A stretch of 64,000 nucleotides of DNA from JBPOFM01 sp051252455 (GTDB taxonomy: Bacteria; Bacteroidota; Bacteroidia; Flavobacteriales; Flavobacteriaceae), in assembly GCA_051252455.1 (NCBI GenBank), contig JBPOFM010000002.1, forward strand, positions 186,001 through 250,000. The letters are read 5' to 3'. The notes beneath the pieces were generated by a model, which was not told where the DNA came from, ran no database searches, and worked only from the letters and a program-made list of their open reading frames with translations. Within the stretch, counting starts at the first letter, position 1, and every line of letters begins with the position of its first letter. The position numbers and the translations under genes were made by a program. Positions 51,847 through 58,934 of this stretch are shown here, in pieces.

Positions 51847-52439
51847 TTTACGAATTCCAAGGCTACATTCCAGTCGTCCACGAAAGCAGTTTTGTGCACC
51901 CTTTAGCAGCCGTAACGGGCAATGTCATCATTGGCAAAAACTGTTACATCGGTCCAGGAGCGGCCATTCGTGGCGATTGGGGACAGATTATTTTGGAAGA
52001 CGGTGTCAACGTTCAGGAGAACTGTACAGTGCACATGTTTCCGGGCAAATCGATAACATTAAAAGAAAGTGCGCATGTGGGCCATGGAGCCATCATTCAC
52101 GGCGCTAATTTGGGCCGAAATTGCCTGATTGGAATGAATACCGTCATCATGGACGATGCCGAAATTGGTGACGAAAGTATCGTTGGTGCCATGTCGTTTG
52201 TCAAAGCCGAAACCATCATTCCAAAGCGAAGTTTGGTCGTCGGCAATCCTGCAAAGGTCGTCAAAGAAATCAGCGCCGACATGATTGCCTGGAAAACCAA
52301 AGGCACCAAGCTGTATCAGCAATTGCCAGCCGATTGTCACGCCACTTTAAAGGAAACGGAACCGTTGCGAGAAGTGCCCGAAAACATGAAAATGCAAGAA
52401 GATGTTTATGACACATTGCGAGATTTTATGAAGAAATAG
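51843..52439 (+). CDS. paaY: Hexapeptide-repeat thioesterase/carbonic anhydrase-like PaaY
   Basis: The 198-residue left-handed beta-helix protein starts at GTG 51843, overlapping the previous stop. Hexapeptide repeats (TGNVIIGKNCYIGPGAAIRGD) and His ligands (HMFPGK, VGHGAIIHG) match the gamma-carbonic-anhydrase fold of PaaY, shown elsewhere to be a thioesterase protecting the pathway from blocked CoA. Repeat copy 4 follows. Confidence 0.9.
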   Translation: MIYEFQGYIPVVHESSFVHPLAAVTGNVIIGKNCYIGPGAAIRGDWGQIILEDGVNVQENCTVHMFPGKSITLKESAHVGHGAIIHGANLGRNCLIGMNTVIMDDAEIGDESIVGAMSFVKAETIIPKRSLVVGNPAKVVKEISADMIAWKTKGTKLYQQLPADCHATLKETEPLREVPENMKMQEDVYDTLRDFMKK

Positions 52440-52441
52440 TT

Positions 52442-52529
52442 GGGCGTTACCGCAAGGGTCGCGCTTTCACTACTCGCTTCCCGACGAAAAGTCGGGAGAG
52501 CTCAAACAGACCGTTCAATCGCTAACGCA
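52442..52529 (+). repeat. Structured dispersed repeat, copy 4
   Basis: Between paaY and the E2 gene. Ends GGGCGTTACC and GCTAACGCA pair. The internal stem is CCCGAC GAAAA GTCGGG, a different sequence from copies 2 and 3 but again a paired stem between TCGCT and GAGCTC. Confidence 0.82.
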
Positions 52530-52561
52530 GATTCGAACTGGAAAAGAAAATTAAATAAGAA

Positions 52562-53857
52562 ATGTCAAAATTTGACCTAAAAATGCCCAAAATGGGCGAA
52601 AGCATAACCGAAGGAACCATCATCAATTGGCTCATCAACGAAGGCGATAGTTTTGAGGAAGGCGACATCATCCTTGAAGTCGCCACCGACAAAGTAGATA
52701 ACGAAGTCCCAGCACCAACATCAGGAACTTTGGTAAAAACAAATTTCAAGGCGAAAGACGTGGTTCCTGTTGGAGAAGTGATTGCAATTTTGGAAGTGTC
52801 GCAAGCAGCAAAAATTAAAAAAGAGCCTGTCATTCCGAACGAAGTGAAGGAATCTCAACAAGAGAAAACAAAGGTTACCAAACCAAAACCTATTCAACAA
52901 AATTCAAGTTCGATATCATTTTCAACGTCAAACTCGAACACATTTTTCTCCCCGTTAGTCTTGCAAATCGCCAAAGAGCATCACATCAGTTTCGAAGAAT
53001 TGGCGCGTATTCCAGCAACAGGAAACGAAGGCAGATTGCGAAAAAGTGATGTTTTCAGTTATATAGAAGACGGTCGACCTTATAAGTTTGCCCAACCCGT
53101 CGCTCAAGACCCAGCCTATAGAATCCCACAATTAACTTTCGATAAAGGCAAAGGTAAAATTATTGAGATGGACCGAATGCGTCAGATGATTGCGGACCAC
53201 ATGGTGTATTCAAAACATACGTCGCCACATGTCACAGCTTACGTTGAAGCAGATTTGACCAATATGGTGAACTGGAGAAATGCCAACAAAAAAGCTTTTG
53301 AAGAAAAATATGGTGAACGATTGACGTTTACACCACTTTTTGTGGAAGCTGTCGCTAAAGCCGTCAAGGATTTTCCAAATATCAACGCATCCGTTGATGG
53401 AAATAATATCATCGTCAAAGAAGATATCAATATTGGAATGGCAACGGCTTTACCAAGTGGAAATCTCATTGTTCCGGTTGTTAAAAATGCAGATACTAAA
53501 GATTTAAAAACGCTGGCAGCCAATGTCAATGAAATGGCAAATAAAGCACGGGAAAACAAACTTGGTGGTGATGATATCAAAGGAAGTACGTTTACAATTT
53601 CAAACGTCGGTACTTTTGGAAGTGTCATGGGAACACCCATTATCAATCAGCCAGAAGTTGCGATTTTAGCATTGGGAATCATCAAAAAAAGACCAGAAGT
53701 TATTGAAACAGAAAATGGCGACGAAATAGCGATTAGAAGCATGATGTATTTGTCCTTATCCTTTGACCACAGAGTTGTGGACGGATTTTTAGGAGGTAGT
53801 TTTGTACGTCGTGTTGCTGATTATTTTGAACAGTTTGATAGCAATAGAAAAATATAA
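52562..53857 (+). CDS. 2-oxoacid dehydrogenase E2 (dihydrolipoamide acyltransferase)
   Basis: The 431-residue E2 has one lipoyl domain (1-80, with the lipoyl Lys in VATDKVDNEV near 43), a linker, a peripheral-subunit-binding domain (about 125-160: SPLVLQIAKEHHISFEEL) and a catalytic domain with the HxxxD motif in SFDHRVVDG near the end. It is most like branched-chain E2. The linker residues VIPNEVKES (about 90-98) are encoded by a dispersed repeat. It pairs with the fused E1 downstream; a lipoamide dehydrogenase (E3) is not in the window. Confidence 0.9.
   Translation: MSKFDLKMPKMGESITEGTIINWLINEGDSFEEGDIILEVATDKVDNEVPAPTSGTLVKTNFKAKDVVPVGEVIAILEVSQAAKIKKEPVIPNEVKESQQEKTKVTKPKPIQQNSSSISFSTSNSNTFFSPLVLQIAKEHHISFEELARIPATGNEGRLRKSDVFSYIEDGRPYKFAQPVAQDPAYRIPQLTFDKGKGKIIEMDRMRQMIADHMVYSKHTSPHVTAYVEADLTNMVNWRNANKKAFEEKYGERLTFTPLFVEAVAKAVKDFPNINASVDGNNIIVKEDINIGMATALPSGNLIVPVVKNADTKDLKTLAANVNEMANKARENKLGGDDIKGSTFTISNVGTFGSVMGTPIINQPEVAILALGIIKKRPEVIETENGDEIAIRSMMYLSLSFDHRVVDGFLGGSFVRRVADYFEQFDSNRKI
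52829..52855 (+). repeat. Dispersed repeat copy inside the E2 coding region
   Basis: These 27 bases are identical to 53866-53892 in the intergenic element downstream. They encode VIPNEVKES in the flexible linker between lipoyl and subunit-binding domains and keep the frame (27 nt). Confidence 0.8.
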
Positions 53858-53865
53858 ATAGAATG

Positions 53866-53932
53866 GTCATTCCGAACGAAGTGAAGGAATCTGTTGAAAA
53901 GATTGCCACGTCATTTCATTCCTCGCAATGAC
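53866..53932. repeat. Intergenic 67-bp inverted-repeat element
   Basis: It starts GTCATTCCGAACGAAGTG and ends TTCCTCGCAATGAC. The outer ten bases (GTCATTCCGA and TCGCAATGAC) are inverted repeats with one mismatch, so the unit is a small palindromic, MITE-like element. Its left half recurs in two coding regions of the window. Confidence 0.78.
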
Positions 53933-53945
53933 AGATTAAATTAAA

Positions 53946-55997
53946 ATGAACAAAAACATACTAAAAAAAGCATTTTCAAACCTGTGCACTGCCAAATCCA
54001 TGGCAGAATTATACGAAGCTAATTTCAAGCAGGTTTCTAAATACGTACACGCTACTTCAAGAGGTCATGAAGCCATTCAGACTGCTGTGGGCATGCAATT
54101 GTTGCCACAGGATTATGCATTTCCATATTATCGGGATGATGCTATGCTCCTGTCATTTGGCTTGACACCATACGATTTAATGTTGCAGTTATTGGCAAAA
54201 AAAGACGACCCATTTTCTGGAGGAAGAACCTATTATTGCCATCCAAGTCTAAAGGATGACGATAAACCGAAAATTCCGCATCAATCCTCTGCGACAGGCA
54301 TGCAAGCCATTCCTGCTACAGGTGTTGCAATGGGAATGCAATACAAAGAATTACAAGGTTTAGATGATAAAACATTAAAAGATTTGCCTCTTGTGGTTTG
54401 TTCTTTGGGTGATGCATCTGTCACTGAAGGGGAAATCGCGGAAGCTTTTCAAATGGCAGCCTTAAAACAGATGCCTATCATCTTTTTGGTGCAAGATAAT
54501 GGTTGGGATATTTCCGCCAATGCCGCAGAAACCAGAGCGCAAAATGCTTTTGAATATGCAAAAGGGTTTCATGGGTTGGAAGCGATTTCAATAGATGGAG
54601 CGAATTTTATTGAAGGTTATGAAGCTGTTGAAAAGGTCATTAAAACGATTCGAACAGAACGTCGTCCATTTTTGATTCACGCTAAAGTTCCATTGTTGAA
54701 TCACCATACGTCTGGTGTTCGGATGGAATGGTATCGTGACGATTTGGAAGAGGCAAAATCTCGTGACCCGTACCCAGTTTTGAAGAAGCAATTATTGGAT
54801 AATGGATTTTCATCCAATGAGGTTATGGATATAGAAAATTCTGCGAAAGTAAAAGTCCAATCAGACTTTAAGAAAGCACTAAAAGCCGAAGACCCGAAAC
54901 CAGAAGATTTATTCACAAACGATTTTGTCCCAACTCCCATTACAGAAGAAAAAGGGGAGCGTTCTCCTAAAGGCGCTGAAAAAGTAGTGATGGTGGATTG
55001 CGCATTATTCGCCGTTGAGGAACTCATGGCAAAACACAAAGAATGTTTGCTTTACGGTCAAGATGTTGGCGGACGTTTAGGAGGTGTATTTAGAGAAGCG
55101 GCAACCTTGGCACAAAAATTTGGAGACGACCGCGTTTTCAATACACCAATTCAAGAGGCGTTTATCGTAGGTTCTACCGTCGGGATGAGTGCCGTTGGGT
55201 TAAAACCAATTGTGGAGGTTCAGTTTGCCGATTATATTTGGCCAGGACTGAATCAACTTTTTACGGAAGTAAGCAGAAGCTGTTATTTATCGAATGGCAA
55301 ATGGCCTGTGAGTATGATTCTTCGTGTGCCAATTGGTGCTTATGGAAGTGGAGGCCCATATCATTCGTCGTCTGTAGAAAGCGTCATCACCAATATTAGA
55401 GGCATAAAAATCGCCTATCCAAGTAATGGAGCTGATTTAAAAGGCTTGATGAAAGCTGCTTATTACGACCCGAATCCAGTGGTAATTTTAGAACATAAAG
55501 GTTTGTATTGGAGTAAAGTGCCTGGAACTAAAGGTGCAACTTCGGTCGAGCCATCAGAAGATTACGTTTTACCTTTTGGAAAGGCGTGGGTGTTACAGGA
55601 AATCTGGAAACAGGATGATAGAGAAACCATCACCATTGTCACTTACGGAATGGGCGTCCATTGGGCTTATAATGCCTCTGGCGAACTAGGAATGCGTGAC
55701 CAAATAGAGATTATCGATTTGAGAACTTTATTTCCTTTGGATGAAGATACGATTATGAAATCGGTCAAGAAAACAGGGAAATGTTTAGTAGTGACAGAAG
55801 AACCTTCTAATAATAGTTTTGCTAGAGCCTTGGCTGGAAAAATTCAGGAGGAATGTTTTAAATATTTGGATGCGCCTGTCATGACTATTGGTAGTGAAAA
55901 TATGCCAGCAATCCCGTTGAATTCTACCTTGGAGGAAACGATGATTCCATCGATAGATAAAGTGAAGGCTAAAATTCAGGAATTGTTGAATTATTGA
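53946..55997 (+). CDS. 2-oxoacid dehydrogenase E1, fused alpha and beta subunits
   Basis: The 683-residue thiamine diphosphate enzyme joins an E1-alpha (about 1-330; GDASVTEGEIAEAFQMAAL holds the ThDP/Mg motif) to an E1-beta (about 345-683; LYGQDVGGRLGGVFREA and PIQEAFIVGSTVGMS) in one chain, as is common in Bacteroidota. It decarboxylates a branched-chain or aryl 2-oxoacid and passes the acyl group to E2. It is the last gene of the cluster; a 193-bp gap follows with no recognised feature. Confidence 0.9.
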   Translation: MNKNILKKAFSNLCTAKSMAELYEANFKQVSKYVHATSRGHEAIQTAVGMQLLPQDYAFPYYRDDAMLLSFGLTPYDLMLQLLAKKDDPFSGGRTYYCHPSLKDDDKPKIPHQSSATGMQAIPATGVAMGMQYKELQGLDDKTLKDLPLVVCSLGDASVTEGEIAEAFQMAALKQMPIIFLVQDNGWDISANAAETRAQNAFEYAKGFHGLEAISIDGANFIEGYEAVEKVIKTIRTERRPFLIHAKVPLLNHHTSGVRMEWYRDDLEEAKSRDPYPVLKKQLLDNGFSSNEVMDIENSAKVKVQSDFKKALKAEDPKPEDLFTNDFVPTPITEEKGERSPKGAEKVVMVDCALFAVEELMAKHKECLLYGQDVGGRLGGVFREAATLAQKFGDDRVFNTPIQEAFIVGSTVGMSAVGLKPIVEVQFADYIWPGLNQLFTEVSRSCYLSNGKWPVSMILRVPIGAYGSGGPYHSSSVESVITNIRGIKIAYPSNGADLKGLMKAAYYDPNPVVILEHKGLYWSKVPGTKGATSVEPSEDYVLPFGKAWVLQEIWKQDDRETITIVTYGMGVHWAYNASGELGMRDQIEIIDLRTLFPLDEDTIMKSVKKTGKCLVVTEEPSNNSFARALAGKIQEECFKYLDAPVMTIGSENMPAIPLNSTLEETMIPSIDKVKAKIQELLNY

Positions 55998-56190
55998 TTA
56001 TTCAATATTTCTAAATCAGGATATTCTGCATTTTCAATTTTGTAATTTTAGAACTGTGATTATTAAAAAACCTTTAAGGACTTCACGCTTAAATTTCACC
56101 TCTTATGGATTCGTAATAAAGTCATTCTTTGTGTTTTAATCTAAATTAAGAAATATTCCGTAAATTCATCCCAAACTAAAACTTAATCAA

Positions 56191-56433
56191 ATGAAAAAAG
56201 TAATTTTTATGTCATTCATGGCATTGTTCTTAACAGTTTCTTTGACGTCTTGTAGAGAACAGACAGAAAAGGAAAAACTGATTGAAGAAATGGAAGATGA
56301 AGGCGCTACCATCAAAACAAGCGATGATGGTGACAAAATTAAAATGGAAACTGATAATAAGGAAGTGAAAATTAAAACCGATGATGATGGCGATGTCAAA
56401 ATCAAGGAAAAAACTGAAAATGACGACAACTAA
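56191..56433 (+). CDS. Small acidic lipoprotein
   Basis: The 80-residue protein has a lipobox ending SLTSC (Cys 21) and a mature part of alternating Lys and Asp/Glu in a repeating beta pattern (IKMETDNKEVKIKTDDDGD). Function unknown. A terminator follows. Confidence 0.75.
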   Translation: MKKVIFMSFMALFLTVSLTSCREQTEKEKLIEEMEDEGATIKTSDDGDKIKMETDNKEVKIKTDDDGDVKIKEKTENDDN

Positions 56434-56456
56434 AATTTGTTGTATTTGATGATTTA

Positions 56457-56483
56457 AAACGGTTCTTTCGAGAGCCGTTTTTA
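56457..56483. terminator. Terminator between convergent genes
   Basis: AAACGGTTCT (56457-56466), TTCG loop, AGAGCCGTTT (56471-56480), ten pairs with one G-U, then T-rich sequence. It can act for the lipoprotein gene and, in reverse, for the GHMP kinase gene. Confidence 0.85.
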
Positions 56484-57401
56484 TTTTATCAAATCATCAT
56501 ATGCCAATATCGTTTCATATCCTCTCGATTTAAAATAATTGGAAGGATTTTCTTTGTAGACAACCATCACAAAATCGCCACCCCAAGCACCAAGACTTTT
56601 GACACTTCCTTTAAAATCTGAAAACAGCAATTCTTTTATTGGTTTTTGTTTGATGATGTTTGAAATGATTTGTTCGTGCTCTTCCATTAACTTTTGAAAG
56701 TTCCTCAAATTGTCACAATCAATCATTTTCAATGTGATGGCATTGATACTTGAAATTTCTTTCGCCAAATCTGACCGATTGTTTTTATAATGGGCAATAC
56801 CCTCACGGCTATTTTGCTTTTTATTTAGATAAACAAAATAGATTTGTTCCTTGAATGAGGGATTGAATGCGACAGTTGTTAATTTAGGAGTGTTGTGTTG
56901 AATTTGATAAGTGATTGGAACATCATTTTTAGCACAGGCAATGTCATAGCCACTTCCGCCGAAAGTTGTTGCAAGTAATTGGTACGCATCTATGCTGGCC
57001 CAATTAGCAACATTGTTGATCAATGTTGACGAGGTCCCTAATCCCCAATTTTTTGGAAACTCCAAGTTTGTTGTGATTTTATAACCTTTTGATTCTGTTA
57101 GAAATTTCGGATTAAGTTGTCTTGCTTCATGAAAAATTTGAAGAAGTCGGTGCGAAACGTCATTTTTTGATGTTGACCTGTTTGATAAAATGTCGTCAAT
57201 TATAAACTCGTCTTCGAACCAAGTGTGCTCTTTTTCATCTAAACTTTTCCAAACAAGTTTTGGTTCCGAAAGCAATTCAACTTTTAAAGACTGTCCAAAT
57301 TTAGTTGGAATAGCAAGCGATAAAGCACCATCAAGAACGACGTATTCTCCCGTGATTAGTAGTTTTCCGTTACTGTAAAAAGTTTCATGTTTCGAGTTCA
57401 A
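56481..57401 (-). CDS. GYDIA-family GHMP kinase (mevalonate pathway)
   Basis: The 306-residue GHMP kinase has the ATP-binding motif NWGLGTSSTLINN (about 121-133) and the family-naming GSGYDIACAK (about 149-158). Next to HMG-CoA reductase it probably phosphorylates mevalonate or a derivative. The exact step is not proven. Confidence 0.86.
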   Translation of the reverse strand: MNSKHETFYSNGKLLITGEYVVLDGALSLAIPTKFGQSLKVELLSEPKLVWKSLDEKEHTWFEDEFIIDDILSNRSTSKNDVSHRLLQIFHEARQLNPKFLTESKGYKITTNLEFPKNWGLGTSSTLINNVANWASIDAYQLLATTFGGSGYDIACAKNDVPITYQIQHNTPKLTTVAFNPSFKEQIYFVYLNKKQNSREGIAHYKNNRSDLAKEISSINAITLKMIDCDNLRNFQKLMEEHEQIISNIIKQKPIKELLFSDFKGSVKSLGAWGGDFVMVVYKENPSNYFKSRGYETILAYDDLIK

Positions 57402-57450
57402 AATTCAAATTTTGGAATTTGGTTCTTCAATTTTAAAATTTTATCTTTTC

Positions 57451-57485
57451 TTAATTCTTAATTCTTAATTCTTAATTCTTAATTC
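57451..57485. repeat. Heptamer repeat (TTAATTC)x5 across the HMG-CoA reductase stop codon
   Basis: Five perfect units of TTAATTC. Read on the minus strand they give GAATTAA units that encode the last residues (ELRIKN) and the TAA stop (57465-57467). A unit length of 7 is not a multiple of 3, so gain or loss of a unit would alter the C-terminus. Confidence 0.85.
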
Positions 57486-58787
57486 TGAAAGTGCTTCTTC
57501 AACCGCATGATGTGTGACAACATGTGTCTTGAAATGTTCGACCATTTCTGTTTTTTCATCATTTGTGGCATTTAATTGATTCAACATATTCATCAAGTGC
57601 ATTTTCATATGTCCCTCTTGGATTCCTGTGGTGGTTAGGGAACGTAAAGCTGCAAAATTTTGTGCCAATCCAGCAACAGCAACTATTTGCATGAGTTCTT
57701 TAGCGCTTGGTTTTTGGAGCATTTCTAACGATAGTTTTGCCAAAGGATGCAAGCTTGTCAGTCCACCAACAGTTCCTAGTGCTAGAGGAATCTCCATCCA
57801 AAATTTGAATAAGCCATCAGTGATTTCGGCATGCGTCAAACTGCTATAACTTCCATGTCTTGATGCGTAGGCATGAACACCAGCTTCCACAGCTCTAAAG
57901 TCGTTTCCTGTTGCCAGAACGACGGCGTCAATGCCATTCATGATGCCTTTGTTGTGCGTGACGGCTCTGTAAGGCTCGATTTCTGCGATTTTTACTGCTT
58001 GAATAAATTTGGTTGCAAAGTCAGATCCCGAAATTTTATCATCGTCACCTAACTGTTCAACTTTACAACTCACTTCGGATCTTACCATACAATTTGGTAC
58101 ATAATTGGACAAAATACTCATTACAATTTCAATCGTTTTTTCCTGATTCGAAAATTTATCAAATCGCAGCGCATGATCTTTAAAAGTTTTAGCAAATTGC
58201 TCCAAACACGAATTGATGAAATTGGCTCCCATTGCATCCAATGTTTCAAATGTTGCATGAAGTTGATAGTAATTTTCTAACTTTTCGGTTTTGTCAACCA
58301 AATGGATATCCAAAACGCCACCACCACGTTTCTGCATACTTTTAGTGATGAATTCGGTTTCTGAATATAACATCGGTTTCACATAATCAAAGAATTGCTG
58401 AAGCTTTTCCGTGCTACCATCATACATAAAATGAACTTGGCCAATTTTAGTAGTTGAGATCACTTCCGCTTTAAAACCCCCTCTTTCCAACCAAAATTTT
58501 GCTGCCTTACTCGCTGCCGCGACGACCGAGCTTTCTTCAGTTGCCATAGGAACAGCATACAGCGTGTTATTGATTAGAAAATTAGGCGCGACACCAAGAG
58601 GCAAATAATAGTTTGTGATGGTGTTTTCAATAAATTCGTCATGCAGTTGTTGGAGCTTTTCATCGTCGTTCCAGTAATGTTTTAGAACATTTTTCGCATG
58701 TTCTTTTTCAGTGAAATAAGTGTTAACAATCCAATCAATTTTTTTGGATTTGGAAAGTTTCGAAAAGCCAGCGATCGGTTGTATCAT
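57465..58787 (-). CDS. Hydroxymethylglutaryl-CoA reductase, class II type
   Basis: The 440-residue enzyme reduces HMG-CoA to mevalonate. EESSVVAAASKAAKFW (about 80-95), DAMGANFINSCLEQ (about 184), THNKGIMNGIDAVVLATGNDFRA (segment about 265-287) and HHAVEEAL with the catalytic His near the end match the bacterial class II family. No membrane segments. The last codons lie in a heptamer tandem repeat. It forms a minus-strand pair with the GHMP kinase gene (63-bp gap). Confidence 0.92.
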   Translation of the reverse strand: MIQPIAGFSKLSKSKKIDWIVNTYFTEKEHAKNVLKHYWNDDEKLQQLHDEFIENTITNYYLPLGVAPNFLINNTLYAVPMATEESSVVAAASKAAKFWLERGGFKAEVISTTKIGQVHFMYDGSTEKLQQFFDYVKPMLYSETEFITKSMQKRGGGVLDIHLVDKTEKLENYYQLHATFETLDAMGANFINSCLEQFAKTFKDHALRFDKFSNQEKTIEIVMSILSNYVPNCMVRSEVSCKVEQLGDDDKISGSDFATKFIQAVKIAEIEPYRAVTHNKGIMNGIDAVVLATGNDFRAVEAGVHAYASRHGSYSSLTHAEITDGLFKFWMEIPLALGTVGGLTSLHPLAKLSLEMLQKPSAKELMQIVAVAGLAQNFAALRSLTTTGIQEGHMKMHLMNMLNQLNATNDEKTEMVEHFKTHVVTHHAVEEALSELRIKN

Positions 58788-58806
58788 GTAATGTGTCGTC
58801 AGACGG

Positions 58807-58814
58807 CAAAGATA
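58807..58814 (-). promoter_or_regulatory. -7 element of the HMG-CoA reductase promoter
   Basis: On the minus strand this reads TATCTTTG, a perfect match to the Bacteroidota -7 consensus, 20 bp upstream of the ATG. Confidence 0.6.
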
Positions 58815-58860
58815 CTACCTTGATGGGAATTTTTTATGTCAATTGCCAAGATTGAGCATT

Positions 58861-58876
58861 TAACTATCAATAGTTA
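58861..58876. promoter_or_regulatory. Small palindrome in the mvaA-like/dpp intergenic region
   Basis: TAACTAT CA ATAGTTA, a perfect 7-2-7 inverted repeat between divergent genes. It could be an operator; no regulator is identified. Confidence 0.4.
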
Positions 58877-58934
58877 GATTTTTTGCGTTTTTTTTACTAA
58901 ACTTGACGATATTTTATATAAAAAACGACACTTA

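Noticed and set aside
53946..55997. Reading the fused E1 as two genes with a lost stop
   Set aside because: The alpha and beta parts join through a continuous linker, and fused E1 chains are common in Bacteroidota.
41263..57485. Possible CRISPR array from the heptamer repeats
   Set aside because: Units are contiguous 7-mers without spacers, and no cas genes are present.
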